NCBI GenBank assembly: GCA_023391695.1
Contig: JAEWAK010000070.1
Location: 1 to 30,228, forward strand
Length of the DNA stretch: 30,228 nt
Direction: 5' to 3'
Origin: Bacillota bacterium
Lineage (GTDB): Bacteria; Bacillota; Clostridia; Lachnospirales; Lachnospiraceae
The position numbers and the translations under genes are program-made. A model generated the notes under the pieces. The model saw only the letters and a program-made list of their open reading frames with translations, ran no database searches and was not told where the DNA came from. Numbering within the stretch: the first letter of the stretch is position 1; each line of letters opens with the position of its first letter. Positions 23,913-30,228 of this stretch are shown piece by piece.

Positions 23913-24107
23913 TTATTCCTCCCAAAAGATATCATTTAATGTTTTGTTTAATGCTTTACATATATCAATGCAAAGTTGAATAGATGGATTAAATTTGCCT
24001 GCCTCAATCATCCCTATTGTCTGCCTTGTAACGCCGACTTTTTCAGCTAATTGTTCCTGGGATAAATCTAATCCGGCACGAGCGGATTTTAATTTTAGGT
24101 TTTTCAA
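23913..24107 (-). CDS. XRE-family regulator (small Cro/C1 type)
   Basis: 64 residues from a TTG start codon at 24107, eight bases after GGGAGG. The whole protein is one helix-turn-helix domain: LKSARAGLDLSQEQLAEKV, then GVTRQTIGMIEAGKFNPSIQ, then ALNKTLNDIFWEE. This is the common YvaO/'DNA-binding' type that controls itself and a neighbouring membrane protein gene. It is followed at once by that partner (23003-23908). Direct repeats overlapping the promoter (24141-24151 and 24162-24172) suggest autorepression. Confidence 0.9.
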   Translation of the reverse strand: MKNLKLKSARAGLDLSQEQLAEKVGVTRQTIGMIEAGKFNPSIQLCIDICKALNKTLNDIFWEE

Positions 24108-24131
24108 TTTGAAAGCCTCCCTTTGTTGATA

Positions 24132-24172
24132 AAAGTATCATATACATTACAAAATGTCAACTATATATTACA
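24132..24172 (-). promoter_or_regulatory. Promoter and probable operator of the XRE-membrane protein pair
   Basis: On the minus strand TTGACA (24155-24160), 17-base spacer, TACTTT (24132-24137). TATACATTACA (24141-24151) and TATATATTACA (24162-24172) are near-identical direct repeats 21 bases apart, two helical turns, one inside the spacer and one just upstream of the -35. That layout fits a dimeric repressor. Confidence 0.7.
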
Positions 24173-24205
24173 TAATAGTTGCACACCCTGTACACATTAT
24201 TTTTA

Positions 24206-24245
24206 GAAAAAAAAACAGGAAAGCTTGATTTTACCAGCTTTCCTG
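24206..24245 (-). terminator. Intrinsic terminator of tRNA-Gly 2
   Basis: Perfect 10-bp stem CAGGAAAGCT/AGCTTTCCTG (24216-24225 with 24236-24245) followed on the minus strand by a run of nine T. Confidence 0.93.
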
Positions 24246-24258
24246 CCATCTTTCATTA

Positions 24259-24330
24259 AGCGCGAGACGGGATTCGAACCCGCGACCCTCGCCTTGGCAA
24301 GGCGATACTCCACCACTGAGCCACTCGCGC
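24259..24330 (-). tRNA. tRNA-Gly(GCC), copy 2
   Basis: Identical in sequence to copy 1 (81-152), including the T discriminator, with no encoded CCA. It has its own promoter and terminator. Upstream and downstream sequences are unrelated to those of copy 1, so the shared block is limited to the gene. Confidence 0.97.
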
Positions 24331-24373
24331 ATATCATGTGCCTTGTTGTTTATTTCCCTCAAGCACATGACAT

Positions 24374-24402
24374 AGTATAATATAATTTATCACGCTTGTC
24401 AA
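24374..24402 (-). promoter_or_regulatory. Promoter of tRNA-Gly 2
   Basis: Minus strand TTGACA (24397-24402), 17-base spacer, TATACT (24374-24379). Confidence 0.88.
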
Positions 24403-24443
24403 TACTGTTTTAATTATTTATTTAATATATTTTATTTAATAAA

Positions 24444-25211
24444 TTAATACATTTTAACGCTGATAACATAATCATTTTTCTTAAAAGAAATGCTGCTGAT
24501 GTTATCCAGATGCACCGTTTTAACATCCACCCACAACTCTTCTGCCGTTAACAGCAGATGTGCCAGGCATATGCCGATATCGATCAGCTTGGCTTCATTT
24601 AGCACACCGGTTAAAAATATATTCTTTTTACAGAATATATGGATCCGGCTGTCATAAACCACAAGCCTCCAGGGCTGGCTGTTCATACTGGAAGGAGCCA
24701 GACGGGCTGCCTGGATCATAGTTTTAACATTCCGGTTTACTTCGCTCTTAAATATGGCAATATCATCCATGGGAAGACGTTTTACCTTTTCAGAAGAACG
24801 GTATATTTCATTTTCCGATTTTCCGAATGCAAGTGTAATCACATATTCAAACTTAGAGCCTTCCGGTTTCGTTTTCTTAGGCTTTAACATGCCCAGATAA
24901 CAGGAACCAAGGCCTTTGGCCGTCAGATACAAGGAAACCTGCTGCATCAGGTACCCTGCATTCATCTGATATCCCGCTATCTTTTCCGAATACATTACGA
25001 GGTAATAAGGTGCCTTAAGGGTTAAGGACCCGCCGAAATACTTTTTTAACTCGGAATGCTCCAATAATCTATATTCAACATTAATGCCCTCAAATAACAT
25101 GGGGGTATTTTCTGCGAAACTTATGACACCGTTCAGTAAGTTTTGATCCAGTGGATCCATTTTGTATTTTCTTACTGTTTTTCTGACAAATATTGCTTCA
25201 TATAAATTCAT
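24444..25211 (-). CDS. Nitroreductase-family flavoprotein (TM1586-like)
   Basis: 255 residues from the ATG at 25211 (GGAG seven bases upstream). NLYEAIFVRKTVRKYK is the usual FMN-phosphate-binding opening. Two related halves follow, the second with MIQAARLAPSSMNSQPWRLVVYD, the FMN-ring-binding stretch. Two fused half-size nitroreductase folds in one chain are the TM1586-type design. It would carry FMN and use NAD(P)H on an unknown acceptor. It follows the AraC regulator gene on the same strand after about 50 bases and is probably co-transcribed with it. Confidence 0.85.
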   Translation of the reverse strand: MNLYEAIFVRKTVRKYKMDPLDQNLLNGVISFAENTPMLFEGINVEYRLLEHSELKKYFGGSLTLKAPYYLVMYSEKIAGYQMNAGYLMQQVSLYLTAKGLGSCYLGMLKPKKTKPEGSKFEYVITLAFGKSENEIYRSSEKVKRLPMDDIAIFKSEVNRNVKTMIQAARLAPSSMNSQPWRLVVYDSRIHIFCKKNIFLTGVLNEAKLIDIGICLAHLLLTAEELWVDVKTVHLDNISSISFKKNDYVISVKMY

Positions 25212-25262
25212 AAATGACTCCAATTCCATGTTGATAAACACATCTTCAAATTACATAATATT

Positions 25263-26126
25263 TCAGGCACGCTTTTCCATTGCGATCTTCTTATAATAGA
25301 GGGGCGAAATGCCATAATATTTTTTAAACAGCTTGCTGAAATGGTACACATCTTCATAGCCCACACTGTTGGCTATGCTTTTAATGCTGCCGCCTCCCGA
25401 AGTAAGTAAGATATCCCTTGCTTTTTCCAATCTGATTTTTATAAGGTAATTAATTGGTGACTCACCGGTTTCTTCTTTAAATATCTTAGAAATATAAACC
25501 GGGCTCAGATACATATTATGTGCAATTTGATCCAAAGATATCTTGTTTTCGTAATTTTCATTCAAATAATTTATTATTTTCTTAACGGCATAGCTCTTAT
25601 TATAGGATTCAAAATTACAGCCCTTCTGGTTATTATCCTGGGCTTCGTAAATATCACGTATCATTAATAATAAAATCTGGATTAAATGGGCCTTTAGCAT
25701 AAAGTATTTACCTGCCTGGCAAGCTTCATTTTCAGCCAGCATTTCATAGCAATGCCTTGCTATCTCCTGCTTGATCTCTGAGGTAGTATGAAGCACATAA
25801 CCTCCATCCTTTAAAGAAATGGAATTAGGCGGCATATTTTTAAAATGAAAATCCGTAAAGCCAGCAAAAAATTCAACCGTAGGTTCCTTGGGATTTACAA
25901 CAAGGTTTTGATGCTTTACTCCCGGATTACAGATGATCACATCTCCGGCTTCCACATCATAAATCGTTCCCTCTACCAAATACTTCCCCTTACCTGATAA
26001 TATATAGGTTAATTCTGTAAAATCATGGTCGTGATATACGGATTCCGTTATCATTTTCTGCTTACTGGCAAAAAATATGGTTGGATTTAAGTCATTATAG
26101 GTTATATCAAATTGATGCTGGCACAT
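25263..26126 (-). CDS. AraC-family regulator with N-terminal cupin sensor
   Basis: 287 residues from the ATG at 26126, six bases after GAGGAGG. N-terminal cupin (AraC-type arm and jelly roll): VYHDHDFTELTYILSGKGKY, then AGDVIICNPGVKHQN. C-terminal double helix-turn-helix: YLNENYENKISLDQIAHNMY, YISKIFKEETGESPINYLIK and SIANSVGYEDVYHFSKLFKKYYGISPLYY. It is the first gene of a minus-strand pair with the nitroreductase and is divergent from the ABC exporter at 26539-30085. Either could be its target. The 412-base gap between them contains two GC-rich palindromes. Confidence 0.92.
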   Translation of the reverse strand: MCQHQFDITYNDLNPTIFFASKQKMITESVYHDHDFTELTYILSGKGKYLVEGTIYDVEAGDVIICNPGVKHQNLVVNPKEPTVEFFAGFTDFHFKNMPPNSISLKDGGYVLHTTSEIKQEIARHCYEMLAENEACQAGKYFMLKAHLIQILLLMIRDIYEAQDNNQKGCNFESYNKSYAVKKIINYLNENYENKISLDQIAHNMYLSPVYISKIFKEETGESPINYLIKIRLEKARDILLTSGGGSIKSIANSVGYEDVYHFSKLFKKYYGISPLYYKKIAMEKRA

Positions 26127-26297
26127 ACAATACCTCCTCATCTTTGCTGGCAAGAAATATACCTACGACTTTTCGTCTGGCACCTGATAACAGGTTTGGT
26201 ATTCATTGCTTTACAACTATACTTCATTATAACACCTTTTTACTAAATGAAAAACATTTTTTACTGTATTTTCTCTTTTTTTTGCACTGGTTTGCAA

Positions 26298-26323
26298 GCG
26301 CCTGGGCACTTGGCCAATGGCGC
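26298..26323. repeat. GC-rich palindrome between AraC and ABC genes
   Basis: GCGCC-TGG (26298-26305) pairs with CCA-(AT)-GGCGC (26314-26323), with TTGGCCAA at the centre. It stands out in otherwise AT-rich DNA and could be a regulator site. Confidence 0.45.
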
Positions 26324-26341
26324 ACTCTGGTACCGAACCGA

Positions 26342-26377
26342 ATTCCGGCGGCAATGAGTTGGCATTGTCCGGAAATT
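26342..26377. repeat. Second GC-rich palindrome, possible terminator or operator
   Basis: ATTCCGG-(CG)-GCAATG (26342-26356) pairs with CATTGTCCGGAAAT (26363-26376) apart from a two-base bulge. It lies 57 bases upstream of the exporter promoter. A T run of only four follows on the plus strand. Confidence 0.5.
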
Positions 26378-26432
26378 TTAACGACATAATAGTAATTTTA
26401 AATTTTGCCGAAACTTTTCGCTATTATAATAA

Positions 26433-26461
26433 TTGACATGTTTTAAATAACAAAGTACATT
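26433..26461 (+). promoter_or_regulatory. Promoter of the ABC exporter operon
   Basis: TTGACA (26433-26438), 17-base spacer, TACATT (26456-26461). Leader of about 70 bases before the ATG at 26539. Confidence 0.75.
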
Positions 26462-26538
26462 TATATTTTTAGCTATAATAATATAATGGAACAGAATCTA
26501 AAAAAGTAACCGAAGAAAAAGGGGAGGACAATTAAATT

Positions 26539-28302
26539 ATGACAGCAATGCAATGGTTTTTTTCATTTTTGAAAAAATACCGCACTAATTTAATCGTAGC
26601 ACTATTATTACTTACTATTTCATCCTGTCTGACAATTATAAATCCGTATATATCCGGTATTATAGTTGATGACGTAATCAAGGGAGGGCACAAGGAGTTG
26701 TTACTGAATTTGGTACTGCTTCTCATTGTTACCACACTGGTCAGATCCATCCTAAGGTACATTTATTTATTTATGTTTGAAACCACCTCCCAGAGAACGC
26801 TCTATTCCATGCGTGATTATGTATACAGGCGTTTTTTGGAAGAAGATTTTACCTTTTATAATAAGAACCGGACAGGGGATTTAATGTCAAGGCAAACCGG
26901 TGATATGGAGGCAATCAGGCACTTTGTTGCATTTGTTATCTACTCCATATATGAAAATACCCTGCTGTTTATCATTGCCCTGGTTATGATTTTTACGGTT
27001 GATTTCCGCCTGGCTTTATGTATGATTACGGTTATGCCCATTACGGTTTTTATAACCTACAGACAATTACGGAAAGTCAAACCGGCCTTTCACAATATCC
27101 GAAAGCATTTTTCCAGTTTGAATACCGCCGTACAGGAAAATGTCAGTGGTAACCGGGTAGTAAAAGCATTTGCAAAAGAAGATTTTGAAATAGAAAAATT
27201 CAATAAGGAAAATGATGAATACCGGGATGCGGAACTGGGTGCCGCCGCAATTTGGCGCAAATACGTTCCTATCTTCGAATTTTTATCCAACTCCTTAACC
27301 TTTATCCTTTACCTGGTAGGCGGAATTATGGTTGTAAAAGGTTACATATCCTTAGGTAAACTGGTTACGGTAAGCGGTTACCTGTGGATGTTAAATAACC
27401 CCTTAAGAATGGCCGGATGGCTGGCCAACGATTACCAGCGCTTTGTTACTTCCGTTGAGAAAATTTATACTACCATCAAAGAAGATCCGATCATCAAAAC
27501 ACCGGGAAATGCAGTCGGCCATAAACGCTTTAAAGGAGAAATCGAATTCAGGCATGTAAATTACCGTGCGGAAGACGATGTAATCTTAACGGATATTAAT
27601 TTTAAAATATTGCCGGGCCAGACCGTCGGTATTATCGGAGCTACCGGTTCAGGTAAATCCACTCTCATGAATCTCTTGTGCCGGTTTTATGATGTTACGG
27701 ACGGTGAGGTTACAATTGACGGCATCAATGTAAAGGACATGGATTTATACTGCCTGCGCAATAATATCGGCATGGCCATGCAGGACGTATTTTTATTTTC
27801 CGATACCATTGAAGGTAATATTGCTTACGGTAATCCGAACTGTACCTTTGAAGAGGTACAGGAGGCTGCCAAAATTGCCAATGCCGATGAATTTATCCGG
27901 AATATGCCCGACGGTTATGATACTATCGTCGGGGAACGGGGCATGGGATTATCCGGCGGCCAGAAGCAGAGGATCTCCCTTGCCCGGGCACTGCTTAAAA
28001 ATCCTTCCATTGTAATACTGGACGATACCACTTCTGCCGTGGATATGGAAACCGAAGCCCATATACAGAGTGAACTGAATTCCCTTACCAACCGGACTGT
28101 TTTCATCATAGCCCACCGTATTTCTTCCATAAAAGATGCGGATGTGATCCTGGTTGTGGATAACGGCCGGATTTTGGAGACCGGCAATCACGAAAGCTTA
28201 ATTGCCGGGAAAGGCTATTACTATACCGTATTCAACCATCAGTACGGCGAATTTGACAAATACATAAGGACAAAGCAAAAAGGAGGTAAATACAATGGCT
28301 AG
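26539..28302 (+). CDS. Heterodimeric ABC exporter subunit with degenerate ATP site (BmrC/TM287-like)
   Basis: 587 residues: six membrane spans in about 1-310, then an ATPase domain. Seen: Walker A GATGSGKS (367-374), Q-loop AMQDVFLFS, signature LSGGQ (471-475), Walker B VILDD with aspartate 496 in place of the catalytic glutamate, D-loop SAVD, and H-loop IAHR. A glutamate-to-aspartate change with an intact signature is the mark of the non-catalytic subunit of heterodimeric exporters such as TM287/288 or BmrCD. Its LSGGQ completes the catalytic site of the partner encoded by the next gene, which overlaps it by eight bases. The ribosome site GGGGAGG is well formed. Probable drug or lipid-like compound efflux; the substrate is unknown. 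Confidence 0.93.
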   Translation: MTAMQWFFSFLKKYRTNLIVALLLLTISSCLTIINPYISGIIVDDVIKGGHKELLLNLVLLLIVTTLVRSILRYIYLFMFETTSQRTLYSMRDYVYRRFLEEDFTFYNKNRTGDLMSRQTGDMEAIRHFVAFVIYSIYENTLLFIIALVMIFTVDFRLALCMITVMPITVFITYRQLRKVKPAFHNIRKHFSSLNTAVQENVSGNRVVKAFAKEDFEIEKFNKENDEYRDAELGAAAIWRKYVPIFEFLSNSLTFILYLVGGIMVVKGYISLGKLVTVSGYLWMLNNPLRMAGWLANDYQRFVTSVEKIYTTIKEDPIIKTPGNAVGHKRFKGEIEFRHVNYRAEDDVILTDINFKILPGQTVGIIGATGSGKSTLMNLLCRFYDVTDGEVTIDGINVKDMDLYCLRNNIGMAMQDVFLFSDTIEGNIAYGNPNCTFEEVQEAAKIANADEFIRNMPDGYDTIVGERGMGLSGGQKQRISLARALLKNPSIVILDDTTSAVDMETEAHIQSELNSLTNRTVFIIAHRISSIKDADVILVVDNGRILETGNHESLIAGKGYYYTVFNHQYGEFDKYIRTKQKGGKYNG

Positions 28303-30085
28303 AAATAAGTACGATATTGATGAAACTCTCCAGTCCGAATTCAGCTTTGAACAGTTGAAAAGGCTTTATGCCTATATAAAACCCCATAGAAAAGACATGA
28401 CCTTCACCATTCTCCTGATGATTATATCCAGTGCTTTGGGAATGTTTACCCCCAGGATTTTAATGACCATCATGGATGATTATATACCCAATCAAAATAT
28501 CAGAGGAATCGTTTCCATCAGTTTGTTATTGCTGCTGTTTAACTTAATTATTGTGGTTTTCCTCCGGCTTAAAATCCACATTACCACCAGATTGGGCCAG
28601 AATATCATACACCAGATACGAAGTGATATATTTAACCATTTGCAGGAGCTGCCCTTTTCTTATTATGATGACAGGCCCCACGGTAAAATTCAGGTTCGTG
28701 TCGTAAACTACGTCAACAGCTTAAGTGATCTGCTGTCCAACGGTATTGTCAACACCATTACGGACTTATTCAGCCTTTTCTTTATCGTAGCATTTATGCT
28801 GTCCATTAATATCCGCCTGTCCCTCATCTGTTTGCTGGGACTGCCGGCACTGATGGCCTTAATCTTCATCATTAAGAAAAAGCAGAGGGTTGCCTGGCAG
28901 ATTTCCAGTAATAAATCTTCCAACCTGAATGCCTACATAGCAGAGAGCATCAACGGTATCCGTGTGACCCAGAGTTTTGTCAGAGAACAGGAAAATATTA
29001 AAATATTTAACAGCTTAAGCGATAATTACAGCAAGGCCTGGATGAATGCGGTAAAACTGAACTTCCTGTTATGGCCGGCTATCGATAACATATCAACCCT
29101 TACCACCTCGGCCATCTACCTTTTGGGCGTTGCCTGGATTGATAACCAGATCCCCGGTATTACGGTTGGTGTTTTAATTGCTTTTACCGGGTATATCGGA
29201 AGGTTCTGGGCGCCGATCAATACCCTGGCCAGCTTTTATAACTCACTTTTAACCGCTATTTCTTATCTGGAAAGAATTATGGAAACCATTGACGAACCGG
29301 TTTTGGTAAAAGATACGGAAGGCGCTGTGGAAATGCCTCCTATTAAAGGAACGGTGGAATTTAAGAACGTCTGCTTCAGTTATGAAGACGGCATCCGTAT
29401 CTTAAACAAGGTTAATTTTAAAGCCAGCCAGGGTGAAGCCTTTGCCATTGTAGGGCCTACCGGCGCCGGTAAAACTACCATTATCAACCTGATCAGCCGT
29501 TTTTACAACCTGGACTCCGGTGAGATTTTAATTGATGGAGTTGATATCAGCAAGGTCACCATTAAATCCTTACGGAAGCAGATGGGTGTCATGCTCCAGG
29601 ACAGCTTTATATTCTCCGGAACTATTATGGATAATATCCGTTACGGCAATATGGAAGCAACGGATGAACAGGTCATGAATGCCGCCAAAACCGTATGTGC
29701 CCACGATTTTATCATGGGACTGGAAAATGGCTATTATACGGAAGTAAATGAACGGGGCAGCCGCTTATCGGCAGGACAGCGGCAGCTGATCTCCTTTGCC
29801 AGGGCCTTACTTGCCGATCCCAAGATATTAATACTGGATGAAGCTACCTCCAGCATTGATACGGAGACGGAGATCCTGTTACAGGAGGGACTTACCAGGC
29901 TGTTAAAAAACAGGACTTCCTTCATTATTGCCCACAGGCTTTCTACCATTAAGAACTCCAGCTGCATTCTATATGTAGACGGCGGATGCATCCAGGAAAT
30001 GGGGACCCACGAAAAACTGATGAAGTTAAAAGGCAATTATTATGATTTGTTTATCTCTCAGTATGAATTTTTAAATGAGAATTAA
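28295..30085 (+). CDS. Heterodimeric ABC exporter subunit, catalytic (BmrD/TM288-like)
   Basis: 596 residues, six membrane spans in about 30-330 and an ATPase domain. Seen: Walker A GPTGAGKT (387-394), Q-loop MLQDSFIFS, altered signature LSAGQ (491-495), Walker B LILDE with the catalytic glutamate (E516), D-loop SSID and H-loop IAHRLST. The consensus Walker B pairs with the LSGGQ of the first subunit to form the active site, while its own LSAGQ faces the degenerate site. GGAGG lies seven bases before the ATG, inside the end of the upstream gene; translation is coupled. Divergent from an AraC regulator that may control the pair. Confidence 0.94.
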   Translation: MARNKYDIDETLQSEFSFEQLKRLYAYIKPHRKDMTFTILLMIISSALGMFTPRILMTIMDDYIPNQNIRGIVSISLLLLLFNLIIVVFLRLKIHITTRLGQNIIHQIRSDIFNHLQELPFSYYDDRPHGKIQVRVVNYVNSLSDLLSNGIVNTITDLFSLFFIVAFMLSINIRLSLICLLGLPALMALIFIIKKKQRVAWQISSNKSSNLNAYIAESINGIRVTQSFVREQENIKIFNSLSDNYSKAWMNAVKLNFLLWPAIDNISTLTTSAIYLLGVAWIDNQIPGITVGVLIAFTGYIGRFWAPINTLASFYNSLLTAISYLERIMETIDEPVLVKDTEGAVEMPPIKGTVEFKNVCFSYEDGIRILNKVNFKASQGEAFAIVGPTGAGKTTIINLISRFYNLDSGEILIDGVDISKVTIKSLRKQMGVMLQDSFIFSGTIMDNIRYGNMEATDEQVMNAAKTVCAHDFIMGLENGYYTEVNERGSRLSAGQRQLISFARALLADPKILILDEATSSIDTETEILLQEGLTRLLKNRTSFIIAHRLSTIKNSSCILYVDGGCIQEMGTHEKLMKLKGNYYDLFISQYEFLNEN

Positions 30086-30088
30086 TCA

Positions 30089-30216
30089 GGGGTGAATTAC
30101 CCCCCCACTTAATCTACGATTTGAAGTGGGGGCTTCTGTGAAGTAGCTGTATTTAAGTTTCCACCTGGCTGCTGAGCCAGGCAACCCTTAACTTCACTGG
30201 GTTGTCCACACAACCC
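30089..30216. other. Three consecutive hairpins; terminator and possible IS200/IS605-type end
   Basis: GGGGT/ACCCC overlaps a 9-bp stem CCCCCACTT/AAGTGGGGG (30102-30110 with 30124-30132). Then CCTGGCT/AGCCAGG (30164-30170 with 30175-30181, loop GCTG) and GGGTTG/CAACCC (30199-30204 with 30211-30216). The first can end the ABC transcript. On the minus strand the series resembles the structured 3' end of a TnpB guide RNA next to an IS605-family right end, with the exporter's 3' flank in the guide position. The tnpB gene, if any, would lie beyond 30228. This reading is from memory of such ends and is unverified. Confidence 0.4.
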
Positions 30217-30228
30217 TTATCCCTCGCT

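Noticed and set aside
81..24330. tRNA-Gly copies as attL/attR of one integrated island
   Set aside because: Both copies are complete with separate promoters and terminators, and no intact integrase adjoins either. Att duplications normally repeat only the tRNA 3' end.
1..30228. CRISPR array or prophage
   Set aside because: No regularly spaced repeats of 25-40 bases and no phage structural, lysis or packaging genes were seen.

Overview
The window reads as chromosomal DNA of an AT-rich, low-GC Gram-positive anaerobe, most likely a clostridium of the Lachnospiraceae type. The support is indirect: strong GGAGG ribosome sites, T-box leaders, consensus TTGACA/TATAAT promoters, clostridial small regulators of the XRE kind, and many genes closest in style to Lachnospiraceae families. 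No rRNA, CRISPR array or prophage is visible. Two identical tRNA-Gly(GCC) genes lie near the ends (81-152 and 24259-24330), both on the minus strand.

Layout. 642-1433: a Cof-type HAD phosphatase. 2053-3953: a two-gene Septu anti-phage system (PtuA ATPase and PtuB HNH nuclease). 4070-4980: a patch of decayed, more GC-rich DNA with two long hairpins and a truncated ORF, perhaps the remains of an integrative element. 5140-6565: Nudix hydrolase, XRE regulator and a small conserved-looking protein. 6644-8880: arginyl-tRNA synthetase behind a T-box whose specifier I read as AGA (Arg); a 158-bp foldback element has inserted between the T-box terminator and the start codon. 9046-12370: a three-gene operon for D-amino acid use (D-threonine aldolase/D-serine dehydratase family, N-acyl-D-amino-acid deacylase, RidA). 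It is preceded by a broken sugar-type ABC permease and faces a divergent YheO/DauR-type regulator. 13897-15129: a short histidyl-tRNA synthetase-like gene. 15230-16651: two small membrane proteins bracketed by two related hairpins. 16724-17302: DJ-1/PfpI protein.

17750-17953 holds a compact unit not covered by the longer reading frames: a promoter with a direct repeat, a strong ribosome site, a 27-codon peptide with five cysteines, and an intrinsic terminator. 18241-19728 is an operon of a GNAT acetyltransferase and a 2H phosphoesterase ('2'-5' RNA ligase' family). It sits behind a complete promoter and T-box whose specifier I read as ACC (Thr), an unexpected target for tRNA-sensing control. 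19920-22700 is a graveyard: a frameshifted leucine-rich-repeat gene, a tyrosine-recombinase remnant, an IS66 transposase fragment, a second and decapitated copy of one of the small membrane proteins, and an M3 oligoendopeptidase fragment fused to it at a 6-base microhomology. 23003-24172 is an XRE regulator with its partner membrane protein and a likely operator. 24444-26126 is a nitroreductase and an AraC regulator. 26539-30085 is a heterodimeric ABC exporter with one degenerate ATP site. The last 130 bases form three consecutive hairpins that may be the end of an IS200/IS605-type element lying mostly outside the window.

Best candidates for something undescribed: the five-cysteine peptide unit, and the Thr-type T-box driving a 2H phosphoesterase plus a GNAT. 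Protein identifications come from motifs read by eye; no database search was possible.
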